Source: Candidatus Omnitrophota bacterium (GTDB lineage: Bacteria; Ratteibacteria; UBA8468; MWAK01). Taken from it: a stretch of DNA of 11,126 nucleotides. The number at the start of each line of letters is the position of its first letter. The stretch's first letter is position 1. Positions 1-5,207 of the stretch are shown piece after piece. The position numbers and the translations under genes were made by a program. Location of the stretch: contig JAHJUB010000041.1 in assembly GCA_018829455.1 (NCBI GenBank), positions 1 through 11,126 on the forward strand. The letters are read 5' to 3'. Under the pieces are notes generated by a model. That model was not told the origin of the DNA and ran no database searches. It worked only from the letters and a program-made list of their open reading frames with translations.

Positions 1-17
1 CCCGCCAGGGGGGAGGG
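1..17. repeat. Half of a third G/C hairpin repeat, cut by window edge
   Basis: The first 17 bases read CCCGCCAGG followed by a G-run and AGGG. This looks like one arm and the loop of another short hairpin of the same general type as the two repeats in leuS. It is also within the leuS frame (EPSPLAG on the minus strand). The other arm would lie outside the window, so the call is tentative. Confidence 0.4.
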
Positions 18-1994
18 TTCTTTTTCTTTATTCCTCCCCCTTGAGGGGGGAGGTGAGGTGGGGGTGATGTTTTGGGCTGAGGGCAAGAGGTTTTCCGCCA
101 GGTTCCACACCCGGTTAAGAAAGCGCCAGCAACCCTCCATGCCGTGGTCGCTCCATTCCAGGTCCATTTCCGGCGGCGCGGCAAAGAGGATGAAGAGCCG
201 GACCGTGTCCGCGCCGTATCTTTTAATCATTGCTTCCGGGTCCACCACGTTTCCTTTGGACTTGGACATCTTGGCGCCGTCTTTGATGACCATGCCCTGG
301 CAGAGGAGATTGGTGAACGGTTCGTTAAAATTAACCAGGCCCAGGTCGCGCAAGGTCTTTACGAAAAAGCGGCTGTAGAGAAGATGGAGAATGGCGTGTT
401 CAATGCCGCCGATATATTGGTCTACCGGCATCCAGAAATTTACTTCTTTCGGGTCAAACGGTTTATCTTTCCAGTCTCCGGAGGCATACCGCAGGAAATA
501 CCAGGAGGAGTCCACAAAGGTGTCCATCGTGTCTGTTTCCCGGCGGCTTTTTCCCTGACAATGCGGGCAGGCACAGTCAACGAATGATGCGATGTCTAAT
601 GGCGAACCGCCGGCGCCGGTAATGGAAACATCCCGGGGCAGAATAACCGGCAGTTCTGATTCCGGAACCGGGACAATCCCGCACTTTTTGCAATAGATGA
701 TTGGAATGGGCGTGCCCCAGTAACGCTGCCGGGAAATGCACCAGTCCCGCAGCCGGTAGTGGATGGTCTTCTTTCCGATGCCGGTCTGCTCCATCCAGGC
801 GGCAATCTTTTCTTTACCTTCTTCGCTGGGGCGGCCGCTGAAGTCGCCGGAGTTTACCAGGATACCCGGTTCTTCGTAAGCGGCCTGCATTGTCCCCTCA
901 CCCCCAACCCTCTCCCCAGGGGGGAGAGGGAGAATTACTTCCCGGATGGGAAGGTTGTATGCCTTTGCGAATTCAAAATCGCGGCTGTCGTGGGCCGGTA
1001 CCGCCATAATGGCGCCGGTTCCGTATCCGGCTAAAACGTAGTTTGCCAGGAAGAGCGGTATCTCCTCGTTGTTAACCGGGTTGTGCGCCTTGATTCCGGT
1101 AAAGACCCCTTCTTTGACCATCTCTTCCGGGTCTTTGGCTTTACGGCTCCGTTCCAGGAATGATTCTATTTCCGGTCTATTCTTTGAGACCGCTGTAATT
1201 TCCGGTACCAGCGGATGGTCCGGCGAAAGGACCACGTAGGTGGCGCCAAAGATAGTGTCTGCCCGGGTGGTAAAGACCGAGAGGGTCTGATTCAGGGCCG
1301 GAACCGGGAAGAAGATTTCCACGCCAATACTCTTGCCAATCCAGTTCGCCTGCATTATCTTCACCCGTTCCGGCCACCCGGCGAGCCCGGAATTGTCCAG
1401 CAGTTCCTCCGCGTAGGCGGTGATGCGGAAGAACCACTGCTCCAATTCCTTCTGGGTCACCTCGCTGGAACAGCGCCAGCATTTTCCATCAATGACCTGT
1501 TCGTTGGCCAGGATTGTCTTGCAGGGATGGCACCAGTTGGCAAGGGATTTTTTGCGGTAGGCGAGACCCTGCTCAAAAAGTTTCAAAAAGAAGTACTGGT
1601 TCCAGCGGTAGTAATCCGGGGCGCAGGTGATGACCTCCCGGTTCCAATCGTAGGAGAGCCCCAGGAGTTTTAACTGGCGCCGGATGGTTTCCGCGTTCCG
1701 GTAGGTCCAGTTGGCCGGGTGAATTTTCTGCTTGATGGCCGCGTTTTCCGCCGGCATCCCGAAAGAGTCATAGCCGATGGGGTGCAGGAGGGAATAGCCG
1801 GCCATCATCTTCTGCCGGGCAATGACATCGCCGATGGTGTAGTTGCGCACGTGGCCCATGTGAATCTGGGCGCTGGTGTAGGGGAACATCTCCAGGATGT
1901 AACTCTTCTTACCTTCCGGTTTGGTGAGAAAGGATTTCTTTTCTTCCCAGAACCTCTGCCACTTCTTCTCAATTTCCGCGGGTTCGTATTTCAT
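1..1994 (-). CDS. leuS: Leucyl-tRNA synthetase, C-terminus beyond window edge
   Basis: Class I aminoacyl-tRNA synthetase that charges tRNA-Leu in the cytoplasm. Reading leftward from the ATG at 1994-1992, I followed one frame of 664 codons with no stop to base 1; bacterial LeuS is usually about 800-870 residues, so the C-terminal part is missing. Visible landmarks are the HIGH motif as HMGH (residues 45-48), a Cys4 zinc motif (C155, C158, C172, C175), the threonine-rich editing segment FTTRADTIFG (241-250), VPAHDSRD with the editing aspartate D336, and KMSKS (575-579). The anticodon-binding domain begins with LNRVWNLAE. The start codon overlaps the nfo stop as ATGA (1994-1991), which implies translational coupling. 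Oddity: hairpin repeats are translated in frame near residues 355-367 and 643-656. Identity is near certain; whether the repeats leave the enzyme fully active is inference. Confidence 0.97.
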   Translation of the reverse strand, partial: MKYEPAEIEKKWQRFWEEKKSFLTKPEGKKSYILEMFPYTSAQIHMGHVRNYTIGDVIARQKMMAGYSLLHPIGYDSFGMPAENAAIKQKIHPANWTYRNAETIRRQLKLLGLSYDWNREVITCAPDYYRWNQYFFLKLFEQGLAYRKKSLANWCHPCKTILANEQVIDGKCWRCSSEVTQKELEQWFFRITAYAEELLDNSGLAGWPERVKIMQANWIGKSIGVEIFFPVPALNQTLSVFTTRADTIFGATYVVLSPDHPLVPEITAVSKNRPEIESFLERSRKAKDPEEMVKEGVFTGIKAHNPVNNEEIPLFLANYVLAGYGTGAIMAVPAHDSRDFEFAKAYNLPIREVILPLPPGERVGGEGTMQAAYEEPGILVNSGDFSGRPSEEGKEKIAAWMEQTGIGKKTIHYRLRDWCISRQRYWGTPIPIIYCKKCGIVPVPESELPVILPRDVSITGAGGSPLDIASFVDCACPHCQGKSRRETDTMDTFVDSSWYFLRYASGDWKDKPFDPKEVNFWMPVDQYIGGIEHAILHLLYSRFFVKTLRDLGLVNFNEPFTNLLCQGMVIKDGAKMSKSKGNVVDPEAMIKRYGADTVRLFILFAAPPEMDLEWSDHGMEGCWRFLNRVWNLAENLLPSAQNITPTSPPPSRGRNKEKEPSPLA
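31..66. repeat. Second palindromic repeat in frame in leuS
   Basis: An inverted repeat CCTCCCCC (33-40) and GGGGGAGG (46-53) with a 5-nt loop is followed by a GGTGAGGTGGGGGTG-type arm to 66. It resembles the 893-932 element but points the other way relative to leuS. Translated on the minus strand it gives about TPTSPPPSRGRN (residues 645-656), just after the first helix of the anticodon-binding domain. No stop is created. Confidence 0.8.
893..932. repeat. Palindromic repeat inserted in frame in leuS editing domain
   Basis: A perfect 10-bp inverted repeat, CCCTCTCCCC at 908-917 and GGGGAGAGGG at 921-930 with a 3-nt loop, is preceded by a C-rich arm (about 895-907). On the minus strand it reads in the leuS frame as LPLPPGERVGGEG (residues 355-367), between the helix ending AYNLPIREVI and the segment MQAAYEEPGILVNSG. 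In other LeuS proteins this position is a variable surface loop of the CP1 editing domain. Its layout matches the second leuS repeat near position 50, in the opposite orientation. Confidence 0.85.
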
Positions 1995-2830
1995 TTTACC
2001 AACGCCCTTATCGTCTTCAAATTCCTTTCATCTTCATCCGGTTCCTTCTTGGGTGTTTCCAGGATGAAAGGTATCGCTTTTAACCTGGGGTGATTGACAA
2101 TTATCCGAAAACCGTTCAGCCCGATCTTTCCCGCGCCGATGTCATCGTGGCGGTCAACCCGGCTGCCTAAGGCCGCCTTGGAGTCATTGGCGTGAATGAG
2201 GCAGAGCCGCGTCTTTCCCAGGAGCCGTTCCATCTTTTCCAGAAAGGCGTTCAGCCCTGCTTCGTCTGCCACATCGTAACCGGCTCCGTAGGCGTGTGCG
2301 GTATCCAGGCAGAGTCCCAGGTATTTTTCATCCGGAACCATCTCCAGGATACGGGCGATCTGCTCCGGTGAATGGCCCAGACTGTCGCCGCTGCCCGCAG
2401 TATTTTCCAGCAAAACTTTTAACTTCGGCCTGGCTTCGGAAAGGGCCGCCTGCAGCCCATCCGCAATTCTCTTCAGACCGAACTCCTCCCCTTTTCCCCG
2501 GTGACTGCCCAGGTGGGTGACGAAGTATTCGGCGCCCAGGAAATCTGCCCGCCGGATGTCTTCAATGTACGCCTGGATAGATTTATAGTAAAGGGCGTCA
2601 TCCGGCGAGCCGAGATTTATCAGGTAGGGGATGTGGACCGCAATCGGCGCTATCCCGGATTTTTCCCTTCTTTGCCGGAATTCCGATGCATCCGGTTCTT
2701 CCAGGAGTTTCGCCGTCCAACCCCTGGGATTGCGTGAAAATATCTGGAAGGTGTCGCAGGAGAGAGCGGCGGCGCGGTCAACCGCCTCGTAAATCTTTCC
2801 GGCGATGGAGATGTGGAGACCAAATTTCAT
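1991..2830 (-). CDS. nfo: Deoxyribonuclease IV (AP endonuclease)
   Basis: Zinc-dependent apurinic/apyrimidinic endonuclease of base-excision repair, which nicks 5' of abasic sites. The 279 residues are a full-length family member (E. coli Nfo is 285). The TIM-barrel starts GLHISIAGKIYEAV. All nine expected trinuclear-zinc ligands are present: H66, H106, E142, D176, H179, H213, D226, H228 and E258, in AVHIPY, THLGSH, LLENTAG, LDTAHAYGAG, IHANDSK, VDRHDDIG and FILETPK. The ATG start overlaps the stop of the upstream small gene as ATGA (2830-2827), and its own TGA overlaps the leuS ATG in the same way, so the three genes should be one transcript with coupled translation. Nothing appears damaged. 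Function is assigned with high confidence from the intact metal-site motifs. Confidence 0.97.
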   Translation of the reverse strand: MKFGLHISIAGKIYEAVDRAAALSCDTFQIFSRNPRGWTAKLLEEPDASEFRQRREKSGIAPIAVHIPYLINLGSPDDALYYKSIQAYIEDIRRADFLGAEYFVTHLGSHRGKGEEFGLKRIADGLQAALSEARPKLKVLLENTAGSGDSLGHSPEQIARILEMVPDEKYLGLCLDTAHAYGAGYDVADEAGLNAFLEKMERLLGKTRLCLIHANDSKAALGSRVDRHDDIGAGKIGLNGFRIIVNHPRLKAIPFILETPKKEPDEDERNLKTIRALVK

Positions 2831-3015
2831 TTCTTTTGAAAGGGCCAGTGTTCTTTGCCCCAGGCGGCCATTTTATTCCAATCCCAGACGAGGTGTACCT
2901 CCTGCCAGGCAGCCCCTTCTTTCAGCACCTTTTCGGTGCGCAAACCCTGGATGCTGCGCATTAAAAGAAGGAAAGCCAGCGCCAGCGCCGCCAGAAATAC
3001 CAAAAACAATTTCAT
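2827..3015 (-). CDS. Small single-pass membrane protein, unknown function
   Basis: A 62-residue protein starting MKLFLVFLAALALAFLL, with one N-terminal hydrophobic segment (about residues 3-19) and a basic/acidic tail rich in tryptophan (WQEVHLVWDWNKMAAWGKEHW). The tail probably lies outside the cytoplasm or in the periplasm. I do not recognise a family. The in-frame ATG at 3069 would add 18 residues, but they are encoded by a dispersed repeat and are hydrophilic, so the ATG at 3015, directly before the hydrophobic segment, is preferred. No clear Shine-Dalgarno is seen. The TGA stop overlaps the nfo ATG by ATGA, which supports a real translated gene in the nfo-leuS operon. A functional link to DNA repair or tRNA charging is not implied by the sequence. 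Confidence 0.7.
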   Translation of the reverse strand: MKLFLVFLAALALAFLLLMRSIQGLRTEKVLKEGAAWQEVHLVWDWNKMAAWGKEHWPFQKK

Positions 3016-3023
3016 GTTGTCGT

Positions 3024-3105
3024 GTAGTTGCCAAGCTTGCTCGGTGTTTTGTGTAGGGGCGCGATTCATCGCGCCCGCGGGCGGGGATGTAACCCCGCCC
3101 CTACA
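3024..3105. repeat. Dispersed TGTAGGGG...CCCCTACA element with leader, copy 1
   Basis: The leader GTAGTTGCCAAGCTTGC (3024-3040) is followed by an element whose 10-bp ends are perfect inverted repeats: TGTAGGGGCG (3052-3061) and CGCCCCTACA (3096-3105). Inside are two further hairpins, GGGCGCGA/TCGCGCCC and GGGCGGGG/CCCCGCCC, so the whole could fold as a cloverleaf. It lies just 5' of the small membrane gene. A second copy with the same leader is at 4650-4790. No protein is encoded, so if mobile it must move with help from elsewhere. Confidence 0.85.
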
Positions 3106-3120
3106 TTTTAAGGACGTAGT

Positions 3121-3143
3121 GCGACCCTTTCAGGGTCGCTTTT
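3121..3143 (+). terminator. Possible intrinsic terminator (plus-strand orientation)
   Basis: A perfect 8-bp stem GCGACCCT/AGGGTCGC with a 3-nt loop (3121-3139) is followed by TTTT and an AT-rich tract. It has terminator form on the plus strand, but no plus-strand gene lies upstream. On the minus strand, where the neighbouring genes lie, no T-run follows. It may simply be another palindromic repeat. Confidence 0.3.
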
Positions 3144-3171
3144 GTAATTTTACGAACCAGACACCCGAGTC

Positions 3172-3189
3172 GTGGAGGATAAGGGAGTC
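3172..3189 (-). repeat. Direct repeat of tRNA-Ala 3' end
   Basis: Eighteen bases identical to 3294-3311, the acceptor strand and 3' half of the T-arm of the adjacent tRNA-Ala gene. The copies are 122 bp apart in the same orientation. The DNA between them is GC-rich and contains an inverted repeat GCATTGC/GCAATGC (around 3233-3259). Duplicated tRNA 3' ends often mark integration events, but here there is no room for an integrase. Confidence 0.8.
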
Positions 3190-3294
3190 AGCGCCCTCGG
3201 CTTTCGGTACGCCTCGGGTCGGCCCCCCGCTGCATTGCTTCCTAATCGGTCGCAATGCTTTACTTCGCTCCTTTCGACTCCGTTCTAACAGAAG

Positions 3295-3367
<73 letters not shown>

Positions 3368-3381
3368 GAATAATCCCTATA

Positions 3382-3411
3382 ATTATATCGTTTTCGTTGT
3401 CTTGCCGTCAA
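3382..3411 (-). promoter_or_regulatory. Sigma70-type promoter of tRNA-Ala
   Basis: On the minus strand, TTGACG (3411-3406), an 18-bp spacer and a perfect TATAAT (3387-3382) are followed by the tRNA 5' end 14 bp later. Spacing and sequence fit a strong housekeeping promoter for the tRNA gene. Confidence 0.75.
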
Positions 3412-3424
3412 AAAGTCAGCATCC

Positions 3425-3797
3425 TTACCGGAAACCTAAAGCCCGCCTGTCGTTCCCGCATGTATTAGGCGGGAATCCACGCGTTGTAGCGTGGCGTAAA
3501 ACGGAGACGATGCGGGTGGCGGTCTTGCCGTTCCAGAGCGGTATTCGGAATGGTTTTTTGCCCCTGCCGGCCAGGATTTTGGCCGCCTCGCTCTTTAATT
3601 TTGCGGAGTTATTACCAATAAGGACGGTGGCGCCTTTTGTTACGGTGATGGGCCGCTCGGTATTTTTTTGCAAAGTAAAGCAGGGAATTCCCAGAATGGC
3701 GGTTTCAGTCTGCAGGCTTCCGGAATCGGTAATCACCAGGCGGGGAGTTTGAAATCAGGTGAATAAAATCAAGATAGCCCAGGGGCTTGATTAAAAT
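3425..3797 (-). pseudogene. UDP-GlcNAc 2-epimerase (WecB-like), frameshifted C-terminal fragment
   Basis: The C-terminal third of a non-hydrolysing UDP-N-acetylglucosamine 2-epimerase, the family that makes UDP-ManNAc for surface polysaccharides. Reading leftward, LILIKPLGYLDFIHLISNS (about 3797-3745) is followed in another frame by RLVITDSGSLQTETAILG, IPCFTLQKNTERPITV, GATVLIGNN and LWNGKTATRIVSVL. The frame change falls at the run of four G (3742-3745 on the plus strand), one base more than the family alignment expects. The first two thirds of the enzyme, about 250 residues, are absent. The last codons (RHATTRGFPPNTCG) are supplied by a palindromic repeat. The only ORF start in the second part is GTG at 3736, which would give a product without a nucleotide-binding N-terminal domain. 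This is almost certainly a remnant. Confidence 0.85.
3449..3494. repeat. Palindromic repeat forming the tail of the wecB remnant
   Basis: Two adjacent hairpins: TTCCCGC (3453-3459)/GCGGGAA (3469-3475), and CCACGC (3477-3482)/GCGTGG (3489-3494). The core resembles the widespread bacterial TTCCCGC...GCGGGAATCCA repeat type. It starts where the epimerase homology ends (after RIVSVL), so it seems to have inserted at or near the original stop codon. Confidence 0.75.
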
Positions 3798-3846
3798 AAG
3801 GCCGCTTTTCTGAATGATACACCGAGCGCTTCGGCAACCTCAGCCA

Positions 3847-4068
3847 TTATTTCCGCTCCAGAGGACCTATCAGCCGGTCCGCAACCGGCTGGCAGCTTAA
3901 CGCCAGCAGGGCAAACGCGGCGAAGGCAATCAGAGAACGACCGGTATTCTGCCGTGACTTTGACCGGCAGAAAAAGAATCCGCACAGAAACAGCAGCCCG
4001 AAAAGTGTCAGCGGGGAAATGACCAGCCCGATAATTTTTTTGACCAGAAAAAAAACCGTAATATTCAT
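3847..4068 (-). pseudogene. ElyC/YdcF (DUF218) family N-terminal fragment
   Basis: A 73-codon ORF starting MNITVFFLVKKIIGLVISPL, with two hydrophobic segments (about residues 3-29 and 44-58) separated by a basic loop, and ending CQPVADRLIGPLERK followed by a stop. This matches the membrane N-terminus of the ElyC/YdcF DUF218 proteins, envelope proteins in which this segment leads into a soluble DUF218 domain of roughly 170 or more residues. That domain is missing: the DNA runs within about 50 bases into the wecB fragment. It starts 8 bp after the toxin stop, so it may still be transcribed from the toxin-antitoxin promoter. The family call rests on the hydrophobic pattern plus the PVADRLIGPLE motif; a small intact membrane protein is possible but less likely. 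Confidence 0.6.
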
Positions 4069-4076
4069 ACCAAGGT

Positions 4077-4346
4077 TTAAAGTTTTTGGTTGTATACCTC
4101 TTTTCTCTTTCCAATCCTCAGAATTAGGATGGCGCGTTCTTTTTTGTTCACAAAATAAATAACCCGGTAGTCTCCGAACCGATACCGATGGAGACCCTCA
4201 AAAACACCTTTCAAGGGTTTCCCAAGGGAAAGAGGATCTTGGGATAGATAGATTTTTACTCTTTCGGTAAGACCACTGGCGCTTTTTTTGTCAACGCTTT
4301 TTAGATCCTGGACCGCTTTCTCTTGCCACTTGACGCTATAAATCAA
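4077..4346 (-). CDS. relE: RelE/ParE-family toxin
   Basis: An 89-residue type II toxin. The N-terminus MIYSVKWQEKAVQDL and C-terminal core GLHRYRFGDYRVIYFVNKK, ILILRIGKRKEVYN are typical of the RelE superfamily. Basic and aromatic residues at the expected places include R54, R56, Y60, R61, R77, R81 and Y85. RelE members cleave mRNA at the ribosome, whereas ParE members poison gyrase; the C-terminal R...R...Y pattern favours RelE-type mRNA interference, but this is inference. The start is TTG (4346-4344) with GGAG about 8 bases upstream, and it overlaps the antitoxin gene by 11 bp. It follows the antitoxin in one operon, the normal order for relBE. It appears intact. Confidence 0.88.
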   Translation of the reverse strand: MIYSVKWQEKAVQDLKSVDKKSASGLTERVKIYLSQDPLSLGKPLKGVFEGLHRYRFGDYRVIYFVNKKERAILILRIGKRKEVYNQKL

Positions 4347-4554
4347 GGGATTTCTCCACTTCTTCCGTAGTGAAGTATTTAGCGTTTTTATCGTTCAGCC
4401 TTTCCAGGGCAAGGTACCTATCCTCCCACTCTGCAAGATAGTTCGAGAGAATTTCTTTGACGTAAAATCCTTTGGGCCTTTTGGTTTTTACGGAAAGATG
4501 CTCAAGTCTCTTGGCAATGTCCTCAGACAGCCTAACATTTAAAATCCTTCCCAT
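4336..4554 (-). CDS. relB: RelB-like ribbon-helix-helix antitoxin
   Basis: A 72-residue antitoxin. Residues 1-45 (RILNVRLSEDIAKRLEHLSVKT, then FYVKEILSNYL) form a ribbon-helix-helix DNA-binding domain: the beta strand LNVRL and two helices. The acidic C-terminal part (EDRYLALERLNDKNAKYFTTEEVEKSLDL) would wrap the toxin. It resembles small RelB/DUF6290-type antitoxins paired with RelE. The ATG at 4554 is preceded by a very strong Shine-Dalgarno AAGGAGG (4570-4564) in a longer purine run that ends 5 bases before the start, and by a consensus-like promoter. The antitoxin is thus made strongly from its ATG, while the overlapping toxin starts from the weaker TTG, as expected for keeping antitoxin in excess. 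It probably represses its own promoter together with the toxin. Confidence 0.85.
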   Translation of the reverse strand: MGRILNVRLSEDIAKRLEHLSVKTKRPKGFYVKEILSNYLAEWEDRYLALERLNDKNAKYFTTEEVEKSLDL

Positions 4555-4599
4555 GGTTACCCTCCTCCTTGTCTAAAGCGGACACTACATGTCACACAT

Positions 4600-4628
4600 A
4601 TAATACAATAAAGTAACTGACGTGTCAA
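4600..4628 (-). promoter_or_regulatory. Promoter and probable operator of the toxin-antitoxin operon
   Basis: A perfect TTGACA (4628-4623), a 17-bp spacer and TATTAT (4605-4600) read leftward toward the antitoxin. Short palindromes overlap it: TGACACGTCA across the -35 box, and GACATGTAGTGTC (about 4594-4582) just downstream of the -10. These are candidate half-sites for autorepression by the ribbon-helix-helix antitoxin. The promoter is well supported; the operators are inferred. Confidence 0.75.
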
Positions 4629-4649
4629 ACCACCACAGGCTTTAGCAAT

Positions 4650-4790
4650 GTAGTTGCCAAGATTGCTTGACTCTGTTAAATGTAGGGGAGGGGCTGTGTC
4701 CCCTCCCGCGCGCTGGAAGCCTTGGTCTTGCCGGGCGGGGATCCGCCTTCGCCAAGGCTATGGCGGACACAGTGTAACCCCGCCCCTACA
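4650..4790. repeat. Dispersed TGTAGGGG...CCCCTACA element, copy 2
   Basis: The leader GTAGTTGCCAAGATTGC (4650-4666) matches that of copy 1 at 3024 with one difference. The element proper runs from TGTAGGGG (4681) to CCCCTACA (4790). It keeps the two-hairpin plan: GGGGAGGGG/CCCCTCCC, then GGGCGGGG (4733-4740) and CCCCGCCC (4778-4785). It is longer than copy 1 because about 25 bases lie between the hairpins and a second repeat has entered the loop of the right-hand hairpin. Confidence 0.85.
4743..4773. repeat. Repeat nested inside the loop of copy 2
   Basis: In copy 1 the right-hand hairpin loop is simply ATGTAA. In copy 2 the same AT and GTAA are separated by 31 bases that include the hairpin TCCGCC (4742-4747) and GGCGGA (4762-4767). 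Removing 4743-4773 restores the copy-1 loop exactly, which indicates an insertion of one short palindrome into another. Confidence 0.75.
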
Positions 4791-4837
4791 AAAAATCTTG
4801 TCTGTTTCTAAGGGTAGCCGCAGGCTTTACTGCGCAT

Positions 4838-5119
4838 TTACCGGCCGGAGGCGGTTAAGACGGTACGAATGGTTTTTAGGAGGATTGACATATCAAGCTC
4901 AAAGGAGATGTTTTTGTAGTAATAGAGGTCATACTGAAGTTTTCGCTTATTGTCTTCGGGAGAGGATGCGGCGTAAGGATAGTGTACTTGTGCCCAGCCG
5001 GTAATGCCGGGTTGTAAGAGAAGTCGTTCTTCGTACGAAGTGCCGAAGTACCGCCGCAGCGTTGACATTGGAAAGAAGAAGGCGGTATAATCTTGAAGAC
5101 GGAAACGCAACAAAAACAA
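4838..5119 (-). pseudogene. Bacterial sugar transferase, C-terminal remnant
   Basis: The last ~60 residues match the C-terminus of polyprenyl-phosphate glycosyl-1-phosphate transferases of the EpsE/WbaP type, which start polysaccharide synthesis on the lipid carrier. The motifs are YEERLLLQPGITGWAQV, YPYAASSPEDNKRKLQYDL, YYYKNISFELD and ILLKTIRTVL. The catalytic core that should lie upstream (membrane helix, the KFRSM-type motif and the PRP motif) is missing. The ORF opens with TTG at 5119 and encodes about 30 unrelated residues before homology begins near 5044. This is a truncated gene. It lies back-to-back with the export operon starting at 5208, which is where such transferases normally cluster. 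Confidence 0.85.
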
Positions 5120-5140
5120 CAGCTCGGAGCAGACATCAGA

Positions 5141-5169
5141 TTGTAAACTTAAAATTTGGTAAATATGTT
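5141..5169 (+). promoter_or_regulatory. Possible promoter of the export operon
   Basis: TTGTAA (5141-5146), a 17-bp spacer and TATGTT (5164-5169) lie in an AT-rich stretch 39 bp before the wzi-like start. The match is weak and other AT-rich hexamers nearby are possible. Confidence 0.3.
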
Positions 5170-5207
5170 TAAAAGGTCTAATAGCAAAAACGCGATCATA
5201 TTTTTAA

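Noticed and set aside
144..587. Plus-strand ORF of 147 codons, and other plus-strand ORFs across 58-2093
   Set aside because: They are antisense shadows of leuS and nfo, whose minus-strand motifs are unmistakable.
3791..4114. 107-codon minus-strand ORF overlapping the ElyC fragment
   Set aside because: It is the alternative frame of the ElyC-like N-terminus; the 3847-4068 frame carries the hydrophobic segments and family-like motif.
4654..5004. Plus-strand 116-codon ORF
   Set aside because: It starts in the dispersed repeat and runs antisense through the sugar-transferase remnant; it is composed of translated repeat sequence.
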